DNA of 64,000 nucleotides from an uncultured candidate division Zixibacteria bacterium (GTDB lineage Bacteria; Zixibacteria; MSB-5A5; GN15; PGXB01): assembly GCA_937925655.1 (NCBI GenBank), contig CALAMC010000064.1, positions 1 through 64,000 of the forward strand, written 5' to 3'. Below are positions 56,122 through 64,000 of the stretch, piece after piece. Every line of letters starts with the position of its first letter. Within the stretch, counting starts at the first letter, position 1. The notes below the pieces were generated by a model. That model was not told the origin of the DNA. It made no database searches and saw nothing but the letters and a program-made list of their open reading frames with translations. A program made the position numbers and the translations under genes.

Positions 56122-56534
56122 ATTCTGCGGATACCCTCAAAAACGAGATTGAGCACCTTCTGAATAATCTGAAAAGCGAAGCGATCAATGCCGTCGATTT
56201 CGACCGGGTCGGCGAAATGCTTGAAGGATTGCAGAGCCTGCTTTGCGACTACGACAGGGTCGTCGCCGAGCTGGAGCTCCTCAAACGCGATTATCGCCGC
56301 CGCATCACCGGTATGCTCAAGGCCGTGATGGCCGGTCGGACCAGAGACGGCGACGCCGAACTGGCCGCCGTCCTGGCCGACGATAATCATGCCTTCGACG
56401 GGGCCGAACTGCTCGAACTGCATAAAATGGTTTCGGCGCGATTTCGGGATTGTTTCCCCGCCAGCTTCAAATATGCGACGGGATGGGCCGGAGTATCTTA
56501 CCGTAGAAAAAACTGGATGGATCATAAACTGTAA
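56118..56534 (+). CDS. Coiled-coil protein of the phage cluster
   Basis: The 138-residue product starts at GTG overlapping the previous stop (GTGA). Residues 5-75 are predicted helical (KNEIEHLLNNLKSEAINAV, AELELLKRDYRRRITGMLKAVM), and the C-terminal third contains aromatic residues (FKYATGWAGVSYRRKNWMDHK). No family is recognised. Position between the membrane protein and the decoration-like gene suggests a capsid scaffold or adaptor role. Confidence 0.6.
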   Translation: MNSADTLKNEIEHLLNNLKSEAINAVDFDRVGEMLEGLQSLLCDYDRVVAELELLKRDYRRRITGMLKAVMAGRTRDGDAELAAVLADDNHAFDGAELLELHKMVSARFRDCFPASFKYATGWAGVSYRRKNWMDHKL

Positions 56535-56605
56535 CCGCGGGGGACCACCCCTCCGGTCATGCGGGGCGACGCCTCGACCGGTAATACATAATACGGAGGA
56601 AAACC

Positions 56606-57028
56606 ATGACAATTCGCAAACAAAACCTGGAAACCATTGCGCCGATCCTGGCGACTTTCAAAATTCATCAGACCGCCGGCATCGATGATCTTAAAGACGA
56701 CGATATCGGTTGTGCCGTCTGCCTGACCGGAAACAACGAAGTCGGTCCCTGTGCCAACAATGCTATTCTGCTGGGAAAACTGGTCGCCCTGACTCTGACC
56801 GACGGCGACGACGGTGAACGTCTGGCGACAGTGCAAATCGGCGGCATCTGCCGTCTGCCCATCACGACCACCTATCCGAGCATCGGCAACCGGGTTGTCG
56901 GCGGTGCCGGCGGAACGGTCAAGCAGGCCCCGGTTTTGACCGGGTATGACCCGGCTGGCGGTAATATCGCGCGCGGGACCGTCCTCGACGTCCAGGGAAC
57001 AACCGATTGCACCATACTTTTGAATTAA
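56606..57028 (+). CDS. Capsid decoration-like protein
   Basis: The 140-residue product has a GGAGG site 6 bases before the ATG. The sequence is beta-rich and Gly-rich: DIGCAVCLTGNNEVG, LGKLVALTLTDGDDGERLATVQIGGICRLP and GGTVKQAPVLTGY. This fits the small beta-barrel proteins (DUF2190/gpD-like) that sit immediately before the major capsid gene in many tailed phages. Two Cys pairs could bind metal. The call is by position and composition, not by a firm motif. Confidence 0.6.
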   Translation: MTIRKQNLETIAPILATFKIHQTAGIDDLKDDDIGCAVCLTGNNEVGPCANNAILLGKLVALTLTDGDDGERLATVQIGGICRLPITTTYPSIGNRVVGGAGGTVKQAPVLTGYDPAGGNIARGTVLDVQGTTDCTILLN

Positions 57029-57038
57029 GGAGTCAACT

Positions 57039-58142
57039 ATGGATTTTAACACTTTTTTGAATTCACCGGCCGTTTTAAAGCAGGATTATGAAGTCGCCGA
57101 CCCGCTTTCGGGCGGGGCGGTCGATTTAAGCCGCGCCGCCGAACTGAAAATCGACCGCGATACTTATCTCGAAGCCGACAGCCGCGGCTTGAGCTTGAGC
57201 GAACTGCTGGAAACCGATGAGTATGACCCAACCCCCGAAGGAGCGCCGCTCGACGCCTTCGAACGACAACTGGCTCTGGCCGGAGTCAAACTGGGCGGGA
57301 AAAACCCGACTACGGTCGAGCAGTTCTATCAGAAAGCATCGGCCCTTATGCCCGAGTTTATCCTGCGCGAAATCCGAAAAGGCATGGCGATGCGCCCCGA
57401 ACTTTCGCGCCTCATCGCCAACACGACCACCGTCGCCAGTAACCGTTACACCCCGTTTCATATCGATACTTTGGCCGCCGACCGCCTGTCCCTGCGGCCG
57501 ATCGGCGAAGGCGCCGATATCCCCCACCTGCTGGTTACCGAGCAGAACCATGCCATCAACGTCCCGGAGTACGGCCTCGGTTTAAAAGCCAGTTACAAAG
57601 CCCTGCGCTACCGCACTACGGCGCAATTCCGCGTCCTGCTGTGGTACATCGGCTTCAAGCTTCAGACCGACAAGATCGGGCTGGTCGTCGATTGCATCAT
57701 CAACGGCGACGGCAACGACAACGCCGCCGGCGTCATCAATACCGCCGTGTCGGGCACGCTTGATTATGATGATCTGGTTACCCTCTGGTCGCAGTTCGCG
57801 CCGTTTGAGATGAACACCCTCATTTGCCCGGTCGGCAACCTCAAGACGATTCTAACTCTGGATGAATTCAAGGACCCCATGGCCGGATATCGCTTTCAAA
57901 GCAAGGGCGAACTGTTCAGCCCGCTCGGATCGTCGCTCGTGCGTTGCGACAACATTTCCGCCGACCTTGTAATCGGGCTGGATGCGCGTTTCGCCGTCGA
58001 GGAAGTCATCACCCAGCCGCTGACGGTCGAGTACGACAAGATAATCGAACAGCGTTTCGAAGAAGCGGTGATTTCCGAAGCGGTCGCCTATGCCAGGGTG
58101 ATCCGGGAAGCCGCCGTGATTCTGGACGTCGTTCATGCTTAA
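57039..58142 (+). CDS. Major capsid protein (HK97-fold type)
   Basis: The 367-residue product has an N-terminal helical region (about 1-115) that can act as scaffold or delta domain for the protease upstream. It is followed by the HK97-type core: RFTPFHIDTL-like RYTPFHIDTLAADRLSLRPI (about 138-155), EYGLGLKASYKALRYRTTAQFRVLLWYIGFKLQ, DCIINGDGN and LDYDDLVTLWSQF. The core continues with FEMNTLICPVGNLKTILTL, then the P-domain and the C-terminal QRFEEAVISEAVAYARVIREAAVIL. The order (protease, decoration, capsid) is that of tailed-phage head modules. GGAG precedes the ATG. Confidence 0.85.
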   Translation: MDFNTFLNSPAVLKQDYEVADPLSGGAVDLSRAAELKIDRDTYLEADSRGLSLSELLETDEYDPTPEGAPLDAFERQLALAGVKLGGKNPTTVEQFYQKASALMPEFILREIRKGMAMRPELSRLIANTTTVASNRYTPFHIDTLAADRLSLRPIGEGADIPHLLVTEQNHAINVPEYGLGLKASYKALRYRTTAQFRVLLWYIGFKLQTDKIGLVVDCIINGDGNDNAAGVINTAVSGTLDYDDLVTLWSQFAPFEMNTLICPVGNLKTILTLDEFKDPMAGYRFQSKGELFSPLGSSLVRCDNISADLVIGLDARFAVEEVITQPLTVEYDKIIEQRFEEAVISEAVAYARVIREAAVILDVVHA

Positions 58143-58149
58143 TCACTCA

Positions 58150-58182
58150 ACGGGGTCCGGCCGCACCGACCGGACCCATTTA
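58150..58182 (+). terminator. Possible weak terminator or processing hairpin after the capsid gene
   Basis: The stem gggtccgg/ccggaccc (58153-58160 with 58170-58177) is followed only by atttaaaa, not a long T-run. It may reduce downstream transcription and so favour capsid protein abundance. Confidence 0.35.
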
Positions 58183-58189
58183 AAAAACT

Positions 58190-59605
58190 ATGCGAAATTT
58201 TATAGTTAATTCATCAGCCACTTTCAAAGCCGGGATAAGTCCGAACAACCGGATTTTTAAAGTCGCATCGGGTCCCTGCGCCGGTCGGTTGGCCATGGTT
58301 ATGGCGACCTCGGCCAATACCGTCGAAATCACATACGCCGACTATCCCTACAATATCTGGTCGGTCCCGGAAACCATGATTTCCGACAGCGCCGATTATC
58401 CCTTCGATGCCGTCATGAGTTCTTCCGGCGATATTTATATCGCATATACGCTTATATCCGGACACGACCTGGTTCTGCGCAAACTCACTTTCAGCCTGGG
58501 CGGGTGGCACGCCGGCGCACTTCAGACCGTATATAACGGCGCCGAATGCTTTTATCCCTCGATTCTGATCGAAGCCCCCGAAAAACTGTGGATATCCTTC
58601 AGTCGCAAGGTGGACACGCAGTTCTGCGTGAATGTCAAGTGTTCGGTCGATGACGGCGTCACCTGGAACGGCGGATCGGAAGACCCCGGAACGGCCCTGT
58701 CATCGCCCGGAGACACCGCTTATTCCCGGCTCATTATATTCGGCATGTTTTTGCACGCCATTTACACGCTGGGCGGAACCAAACTGGCCCTGCGCCGAAA
58801 ACATTTGAGTACCTCGACCTGGAATTCGGAACAGGAGGTCGCCGAAGGCATCGGATTCGACCACGAATTCGACGTCGCCCCGTCCGAAAACGGCCGCCTG
58901 GGAATCGTCTTTGACGACGGTCAGGTGAAATTCCGGGAGTACGACGGCAGCGGGTGGACGGGTATATCGATTATCGATGAAAACGGCGGCATTTTTCTCC
59001 AAATCAAATACTTCGACAATAACCCTTATCTCATCTATCTGTCGTCGCTCGGAAATAACCAAAACATGATTCTTTATTCGCGTCGTCTGGCCGGATCCTT
59101 CACCGCCCCGACTGCCCTCGATTGCCGCAAGAAAATCCTCGACCGCGTATTGTGCTACCATGCCGGTTCGGGGACTTATGAAGACCGGACGCTGGCCGCG
59201 GCCGACGAAACCACGGGGGACGTTCTCCATTCGCAATCGTCCTCGCTGGTCGCCGCCGTCGGCGACGCGCTGTATCTCGGCATGGATGATAAGTACAATT
59301 ACTTTAAATTAATATTAAGCACGGCCGGTTCCGGCGGTACCGTCGAATGGCAGTATTTCAACGGCCAGGACTGGACCGGCATTGTTCCGGCCGGGGGCAC
59401 CTGTGCCTTCGACGATCTCAACCGGGAACTCCTTTTGTGGAATGACTATGCCTCGATCGCGAACGATTGGCAGAAAAAAACCGTCGCCGGGCATTACCAT
59501 TTCTGGATTCGGGCCCTGGTCTCGTCCGATTTCAACACGCCTCCGGTCGGAAGGCAGCTGACCGCCATCCCCGGCACCGGCGCGGTGCAGATACTGGAGC
59601 AATAA
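58190..59605 (+). CDS. Beta-propeller (sialidase-like) structural protein
   Basis: The 471-residue product has no signal peptide. Residues 20-330 repeat blades of the type SGDIYIAYTLISGHDL, EKLWISFSRKVDTQ, NGRLGIVFDDGQVKFREYDGSGW and NPYLIYLSSLGNNQNMILYSR, as in BNR/sialidase-like propellers. The C-terminal part (about 335-471, WQYFNGQDWTGI, YHFWIRALVSSDFNTPPVG) is a beta-sandwich. No Asp-box triad or catalytic Tyr-Glu pair is evident, so it is more likely binding than enzymatic: a head fibre or host-recognition protein of the particle. A weak hairpin separates it from the capsid gene, and no Shine-Dalgarno precedes its ATG. Confidence 0.65.
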   Translation: MRNFIVNSSATFKAGISPNNRIFKVASGPCAGRLAMVMATSANTVEITYADYPYNIWSVPETMISDSADYPFDAVMSSSGDIYIAYTLISGHDLVLRKLTFSLGGWHAGALQTVYNGAECFYPSILIEAPEKLWISFSRKVDTQFCVNVKCSVDDGVTWNGGSEDPGTALSSPGDTAYSRLIIFGMFLHAIYTLGGTKLALRRKHLSTSTWNSEQEVAEGIGFDHEFDVAPSENGRLGIVFDDGQVKFREYDGSGWTGISIIDENGGIFLQIKYFDNNPYLIYLSSLGNNQNMILYSRRLAGSFTAPTALDCRKKILDRVLCYHAGSGTYEDRTLAAADETTGDVLHSQSSSLVAAVGDALYLGMDDKYNYFKLILSTAGSGGTVEWQYFNGQDWTGIVPAGGTCAFDDLNRELLLWNDYASIANDWQKKTVAGHYHFWIRALVSSDFNTPPVGRQLTAIPGTGAVQILEQ

Positions 59606-60418
59606 ATGTCGTACACGAATCCCGATCTGGTGAAAAGCCATATTCGTCTCGATGATATGAAAATATCGTCTAACCGTGACTATCCGCTGACCCTGACCGG
59701 AACCGAATGGGCGGACTTGCCCGGCGAAGCCATAAAGGAGGCGGGCGTCGTGGTCAAAGCCGCGTCTGGCGTGGAACCGTACTACGAACGCATTACCCTG
59801 ACCGACGTTCCCATCGTTTTATCGGGTGGCCCGGCCGTGCCGCAGTCGGTGGCAGTGGCCTCGGATTCATCGCTGGGCAGGGTATATGAAGAAAACGTCG
59901 ATTACATGATTGACCTTTCCGGATGTACCATCCTGCGGCTGACCGACGGAGCCATTGCGCCCGGATCGGTCCTTTCGATCTGGTACTTTCCGTACCAGAC
60001 ATATACCGAAAATCAGGACTACCAGGTCGATTATCTCAATGGCCGCCTGCGACGTCTTTCCGGAAGTGCTATCAATTCCGGACAGAGAGTGCTGGTCGAT
60101 TACGATCTGTCACCGTCGGCGCGCGAAGACAGCATTATTGCGGCGGCGGTGAGTCATGCCAACGGTATGATCGAAGCGCGGGTCGACCCGGCCGGAAAAT
60201 TCGGCGCCAGCCCGATTTTGCAGAGCGCCGCGACCTTTCTGGCCGTATCGCTGGTCTGCCGCATGGCCGCCGCCATCGACCTCGGTTCCGGTTCCGCCAC
60301 CCGCCAGAACGCACCCGCCTGGCTGTCTCTGGCCGAATCGTACCGCCGCGATTTCGATGAATTGATCAAAAACTTCCACCCCGACTCCGGGCGCCTCAAA
60401 CCGCCCATTCTGACATAG
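59606..60418 (+). CDS. Head-tail connector-like protein
   Basis: The 270-residue product starts directly after the previous stop (taaATG). Two tandem beta units (VYEENVDYMIDLSGCTILRL and YTENQDYQVDYLNGRLRRL, each with ...G.i.rl..g.i..G..v.v.Y) occupy about 90-165. The last 100 residues are helical (SIIAAAVSHANGMIEARV, LAVSLVCRMAAAIDLG, LSLAESYRRDFDELIK), with a shape similar to head-tail adaptor proteins of the gp6 type. Placed between fibre and neck-like genes. The call rests on architecture and position. Confidence 0.5.
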   Translation: MSYTNPDLVKSHIRLDDMKISSNRDYPLTLTGTEWADLPGEAIKEAGVVVKAASGVEPYYERITLTDVPIVLSGGPAVPQSVAVASDSSLGRVYEENVDYMIDLSGCTILRLTDGAIAPGSVLSIWYFPYQTYTENQDYQVDYLNGRLRRLSGSAINSGQRVLVDYDLSPSAREDSIIAAAVSHANGMIEARVDPAGKFGASPILQSAATFLAVSLVCRMAAAIDLGSGSATRQNAPAWLSLAESYRRDFDELIKNFHPDSGRLKPPILT

Positions 60419-60427
60419 GAGGCAGAC

Positions 60428-60799
60428 ATGAATTCTTTGATGTACCTGCGCGGTCGTCGCATGTGGGTTGTTCGCGACTATATCGTCTGGGGTTTGAAAG
60501 ACGACGCCGAAGTGCTTTATCTCGGAGTCGAGACGGTTAACTCGGTCGGACGACTCATGTTCGGGTCATCCATAATCGGCGGCCTCGAACAAAAAGTCAA
60601 TTTTGGCGATCTGGTGGACGGAAAAGGCAATAATCTGCCCGAAACCATCAACGCTCCCCGCATCATATTCCGCCCTCGTGGTAAGTACAACGTCTTTCTG
60701 ATCGGCGACGAAAGCGCCACCGGCTTCCGTGTCGCTCGCGACCCATCGGCCCCGGGTCCGGTCACCGCCGACCTGTTTATCTTTGAGATGGGGAACTGA
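60428..60799 (+). CDS. Small neck/head-completion-like protein
   Basis: The 123-residue product has a GGAGGC site before the ATG. It is beta-rich, with RRMWVVRDYIVWGLKDDAEVLYLG, GLEQKVNFGDLVDGKGNNLPETINAP and VFLIGDESATGFRVARDPSAPG. No family signature is recognised. Size and place between the connector-like gene and a small charged gene fit head-closure or neck proteins. Uncertain. Confidence 0.45.
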   Translation: MNSLMYLRGRRMWVVRDYIVWGLKDDAEVLYLGVETVNSVGRLMFGSSIIGGLEQKVNFGDLVDGKGNNLPETINAPRIIFRPRGKYNVFLIGDESATGFRVARDPSAPGPVTADLFIFEMGN

Positions 60800-60804
60800 C
60801 TGGT

Positions 60805-61092
60805 ATGGCGGCGGATAAAAAGAAACCAAAACCGGAAAAATCGATTAGCGATCTGGAAATGCTCGATGACATACGCAACAAACTGTATGATGACTTTAAC
60901 GATAATTTTCCCAAAAAGAAAGTAGGTGAATTAGTGAAAGTGATCCAGCTCAAAAACAAGTTGACCGTGACGAAAAAGTCGAGAAAAAATCTCTGGGATA
61001 TGGTCGAGGACGTTCGCCGGGAAAAATTCGGAGGCAAAAGCGAAGAAAAAGCCGGAACCACGGCCCCCAAAAATGGAGAGAAAAAGGACTGA
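60805..61092 (+). CDS. Small charged helical protein
   Basis: The 95-residue product has Lys-rich ends (KKKPKPEKSI and KSEEKAGTTAPKNGEKKD) and a helical middle (LEMLDDIRNKLYDDFNDNFPKKKVGELVKVIQLKN). No family is recognised. It resembles small assembly chaperones or DNA-binding proteins in composition. Four bases separate it from the previous gene, so it belongs to the cluster. Confidence 0.5.
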   Translation: MAADKKKPKPEKSISDLEMLDDIRNKLYDDFNDNFPKKKVGELVKVIQLKNKLTVTKKSRKNLWDMVEDVRREKFGGKSEEKAGTTAPKNGEKKD

Positions 61093-61117
61093 TTATATCG
61101 TGCCGGAAGATAATTAC

Positions 61118-62188
61118 ATGAATAAAATTGTGAAAATAATAATCGTTCCGCTGGTGCTCGTTCTTGCCTCGGGACCGGTTCGCGCCCAGTGGGATTTCTT
61201 CATCAGCGGAACCGACACGACCGACTGCAATGATACCTATCTCCGTTCCAACCAGCCTTCCAATAACTATGGTCTCGATGCCACCATGCTCTTCGGCTCG
61301 CAGTGGAACACTATGACCCTGCTGATCGAATTCCCGCATTTGCCCGATTCTCTGGCATTGCCGGCCCATTCCGGTAATATCGACAGTGCCTTGGTCGGCT
61401 TCGTCTGCACCGGGGCCGTGGAATCGGGCGATACCTTGTCGATGAAGGCATACACCCTTAAACGAAACTGGAGCGAAAACCAGGCCACCTGGAATAATTA
61501 TACTACCTCAAGTGGCTGGCAGATACCCGGAGCCAAAGGTAGTGACGACCGTTTCGATGACGCTTCCGATGATACTTTGACTTTGCACTCCGGCAATACC
61601 GGCGCGCTCGATACCGTTTATATCCGGTTGGGCGAAAATTTCGGAGAAACATATCCTGCGGCGGTACTGGAAATGTCCTATGAAATTGGCACCGAGGGGA
61701 TATACCTGGGTTTTTATTCCTCGGACCATTCCTCGGCGCCCGGCCCTTTTTTGCATGTCTTCGGCGGCGGTGCCGGCGGGGGCGAAGATGAAACGCCGCC
61801 CGACGCCTATGATTCATTCGATATCATAGCCATCCTGAATCTCAATCCCGATTCGGTGCGCCTTGCCGTCGGTGCGGTCGATTCTACCGACCTCGACCGG
61901 ACAATCATACGCTGGGATACAGCATCCATCCCCGATGATACGACGGACGGGTATTCTCTGTATGCCGGAACCGCCCTGGAAAATGACACCAGCGATTATC
62001 TTCTGGCCGTCACCTGGCCAAACTGGGTCTATTTTTCGATATTCGCCCTCGATGAAGCGGGTAATGCCTCGTCCGTCGTCAGCGATTCGATATATTTTCC
62101 CGGCGGTGGCGAGGGTGGCGCAACGACCGGCCGCACCAATCGCATGTTCGAATATCTCGTTTCAAAACAGGAGAAGATGACCCGATGA
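61118..62188 (+). CDS. Secreted DNRLRE-domain protein
   Basis: The product is 356 residues from the ATG at 61118, chosen because it begins a signal peptide (MNKIVKIIIVPLVLVLASGP, ending VRAQW); the frame is open to 61073. The mature N-terminal domain (about 30-210) contains YLRSNQPSNNYGLDATMLFG, WSENQATWNNYTT and GTEGIYLGFYSSDHS, the pattern of DNRLRE surface-protein domains. The second part is a fibronectin-like segment ending in a Gly-rich region. A signal peptide on a gene inside a phage head-type operon is unusual. It may be a cell-wall tether or release factor of the particle, or a host gene captured by it. Overlaps the next gene by four bases. Confidence 0.65.
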   Translation: MNKIVKIIIVPLVLVLASGPVRAQWDFFISGTDTTDCNDTYLRSNQPSNNYGLDATMLFGSQWNTMTLLIEFPHLPDSLALPAHSGNIDSALVGFVCTGAVESGDTLSMKAYTLKRNWSENQATWNNYTTSSGWQIPGAKGSDDRFDDASDDTLTLHSGNTGALDTVYIRLGENFGETYPAAVLEMSYEIGTEGIYLGFYSSDHSSAPGPFLHVFGGGAGGGEDETPPDAYDSFDIIAILNLNPDSVRLAVGAVDSTDLDRTIIRWDTASIPDDTTDGYSLYAGTALENDTSDYLLAVTWPNWVYFSIFALDEAGNASSVVSDSIYFPGGGEGGATTGRTNRMFEYLVSKQEKMTR

Positions 62189-63993
62189 AAAAAATTATCC
62201 TCTTTATGCTTATCGTTATCCTCAATTCGGATGCAACTGTGGCCGACCCCTATGATTACGGCGAAACCGTCCCGATAACGTTTGTCGTGCCCGATACCGC
62301 CGACGGCGAACCGATAACACCCGATTCGATTAAAATTTCCATTTACCGCCAATCCGGTACTACGCCCGTTGTTACACCGACCGACATGACCAACTGGAAC
62401 ACGAAAGCCGGGGAGTACTACTACAATTTCATCACCCCGGACTCCGGCGGGGTTTATACTCCCCGCGTCAACTGGGGAGCGCAGGGCAAGCAGTACGTTC
62501 TCTGGCTGGATAATATCCATGTGGCCCATACATTCGACGCCACCGCCGATACGATATTCGCCAATACCGTGAAAATCGGGGGCAGTATGACGGCGGCGGC
62601 CAACACCAAATCATTTTTCACCGGGACCGGCCATGCCGACGGCGTTGTCCTGTCGGCCAAAAGGCTGTCGCTTGTTAACAACGATGCCAATGCCGCCTTT
62701 TATGTCTATAACACGGGTGGAACCGCCGCCAAATTTTATACCGACCATGCCGCGTCCGGTGAAAACTGGTCCTACGGTCTGGCCCTCTTGTCCGGCGCCG
62801 GTCAATCCGCCCCCCTGCGCATACTCGGCGCCGGCAGTTATACCGGGGCCTATGGCAACCTTCAGGGATCGGTGACGTCGGTCATCGATTCCGTTAAGGC
62901 GCGGGCGAACGTCCTGTCCATATCCGATGATGCCGTCGCCGCGGAAAACCTGGAATACCTGCTCGACGGTTCCGGCCATACGCACGGTGTAAAGCTTTCG
63001 GCATCGCAATTGAAATTGAGTGGCAATTACCTTTATGAAGGCGCCCTGCACGTGGAAAACAGCGGCGGCAATGCCGGCTATTTCAAAACAACCTCACCGG
63101 TCGAGGGGTCCGCCGGACTGTACTTATATGGTGACAACAACAGCGATAATCTGTTCGGATTGAACGTCGTCGGTGATAATCCCGGCGGCGACGCCCTCGG
63201 CGACTGGAGCGGTATGATCACCGCCAAAGCCGTCAACGCCGCCGGACAGTATCTGGCCGTAACACCGGCGCACTGGTCCGCCTCTGACAGCGCCGCCTAT
63301 CAGGGCGAAGCTTCCGGTCTCGGTGTCGGCGATATCTGGAACTACTCTGGTCGCACTATCGAAGGGGGATGGGTCGATTCCAATAAGACCGAAACGGGTT
63401 CGGCGATAGGCGATGGTATGTATGCCCGCACACTGGTCGTCATCGACAGCGCCGCGCATTGCCCCGTGCCGGGCGTTCGTCTGGCGGTACGGTCTCCCGA
63501 CCAGACCATCCTCATAACCGGCGGCATAACCGATGCCACCGGCCGTGCGTTCTTCAATCTGGACACCGGAGAATTCCTGGTGGTCGCGCTGGCCCCGTCA
63601 TACATTTTCGAGCCGTTCGATACCATTACCGTTTTGGGGCCCGGTTGCGACAGCCTCTATGGTTTCCCCTTCGATCCCGGTTGCCCCGCCGAACCGGATT
63701 TGTGTCGGGTGTACGGTTATATCTATGACATCACCGGCAATCCTGAAATAGGCGCCGAAATACAGGCCCGATTGAGTGCCGGGGCCCGACGTTTCGGCGG
63801 CGCCGTCGTATCCCCGCTGATGCAGAAAACACATGCCGACAGTCTGGGCCGTTTCTTTCTGGACCTGATCCCCAGCGCCCTTCTGAACCCTGATTCGCCC
63901 GCCTATGAAATCAGCATAACCCTGTCGGACGGCACGATTTTGCGCGAAAACATTGTTGTCCCTGATCAGAAAATGTGGCAATTAACCTGGTAG
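62185..63993 (+). CDS. Secreted beta-rich protein with carboxypeptidase-regulatory-like domains
   Basis: The 602-residue product has a signal peptide (1-21, ILFMLIVILNSDATVAD). The middle (about 115-380) is a repetitive beta region with phage-tail-spike-like composition: GHADGVVLSAKRLSLVNNDAN and GHTHGVKLSASQLKLSGNYLYEG are two related blocks. The C-terminal part (about 425-602) has two Ig-like regulatory domains (PVPGVRLAVRSPDQTILITGGITDATG and NPEIGAEIQARLS...THADSLGRFFLDL). It ends seven bases before the right edge of the window. The ordered repeats suggest a fibre-like surface or tail-spike protein. Function unknown. Confidence 0.6.
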   Translation: MKKIILFMLIVILNSDATVADPYDYGETVPITFVVPDTADGEPITPDSIKISIYRQSGTTPVVTPTDMTNWNTKAGEYYYNFITPDSGGVYTPRVNWGAQGKQYVLWLDNIHVAHTFDATADTIFANTVKIGGSMTAAANTKSFFTGTGHADGVVLSAKRLSLVNNDANAAFYVYNTGGTAAKFYTDHAASGENWSYGLALLSGAGQSAPLRILGAGSYTGAYGNLQGSVTSVIDSVKARANVLSISDDAVAAENLEYLLDGSGHTHGVKLSASQLKLSGNYLYEGALHVENSGGNAGYFKTTSPVEGSAGLYLYGDNNSDNLFGLNVVGDNPGGDALGDWSGMITAKAVNAAGQYLAVTPAHWSASDSAAYQGEASGLGVGDIWNYSGRTIEGGWVDSNKTETGSAIGDGMYARTLVVIDSAAHCPVPGVRLAVRSPDQTILITGGITDATGRAFFNLDTGEFLVVALAPSYIFEPFDTITVLGPGCDSLYGFPFDPGCPAEPDLCRVYGYIYDITGNPEIGAEIQARLSAGARRFGGAVVSPLMQKTHADSLGRFFLDLIPSALLNPDSPAYEISITLSDGTILRENIVVPDQKMWQLTW

Positions 63994-64000
63994 AAGAAAG

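Overview
The window reads as a chromosomal segment of an uncultivated, diderm (Gram-negative-type) bacterium, most likely of the FCB superphylum. My best guess is candidate phylum Zixibacteria or a close relative. That is an inference from gene style: SecA of 990 residues with extra insertions, M16 peptidase pairs, a patatin-BamA protein, TPR lipoproteins, small outer-membrane barrels, PEP-CTERM sorting, and codon use rich in GGC/CGG/GCC. No rRNA or tRNA gene was seen, so the assignment cannot be tested here.

Layout. 0-2.3 kb: an AT-rich lipoprotein-like gene between palindromic repeats. 2.3-7.7 kb: a patatin/BamA surface protein (minus strand) facing an rRNA-methyltransferase / DUF4097 / barrel operon. 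7.8-10.6 kb: two M16-fold proteins that have both lost the zinc motif. 10.7-13.5 kb: a minus-strand pseudopilin operon of PilV, PilW and PilX types. 13.9-20.8 kb: a plus-strand operon (endonuclease IV, YchF-like NTPase, Lon, NAD(P)HX repair enzyme, epimerase) behind a recognisable sigma70-type promoter. 20.8-29.4 kb: minus-strand genes secA, a HAD hydrolase, an active plus an inactive M16 peptidase, then an omptin-like outer-membrane protease and an alpha/beta hydrolase. 29.6-33.9 kb: rsgA, mlaD-like and GH57. 33.9-35.4 kb: an SGNH/TPR protein. 35.5-41.8 kb: a tightly overlapping operon (sirtuin, PflX-type radical SAM enzyme, TPR-TonB lipoprotein, pyrK, pyrD, pyrF). 41.8-46.4 kb: a repeat-rich, partly AT-rich stretch with orphan genes, one broken by a frameshift. 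46.5-50.8 kb: a RecB-type nuclease, secreted proteins, and a PEP-CTERM protein behind a good sigma54-type promoter.

51.1-64 kb: a virus-like structural cluster: portal, large terminase, prohead protease, small membrane and coiled-coil proteins, decoration-like protein, HK97-type major capsid protein, beta-propeller, connector-like protein, two small proteins and two signal-peptide-bearing proteins. No integrase, small terminase, repressor, replication, tail-tape or lysis gene is seen in the window, although the cluster may run past its right end. The most unusual object is the prohead protease. It carries a zinc-knuckle insertion and is fused to a C-terminal region that aligns, motif by motif, with an ATP-dependent DNA ligase whose catalytic lysine and other key residues are gone. 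The cluster also has a terminase with no ordinary start codon and a small antisense membrane-peptide gene with its own promoter. Together these suggest an old, host-adapted phage or a gene-transfer-agent-like particle, which is inference rather than proof.
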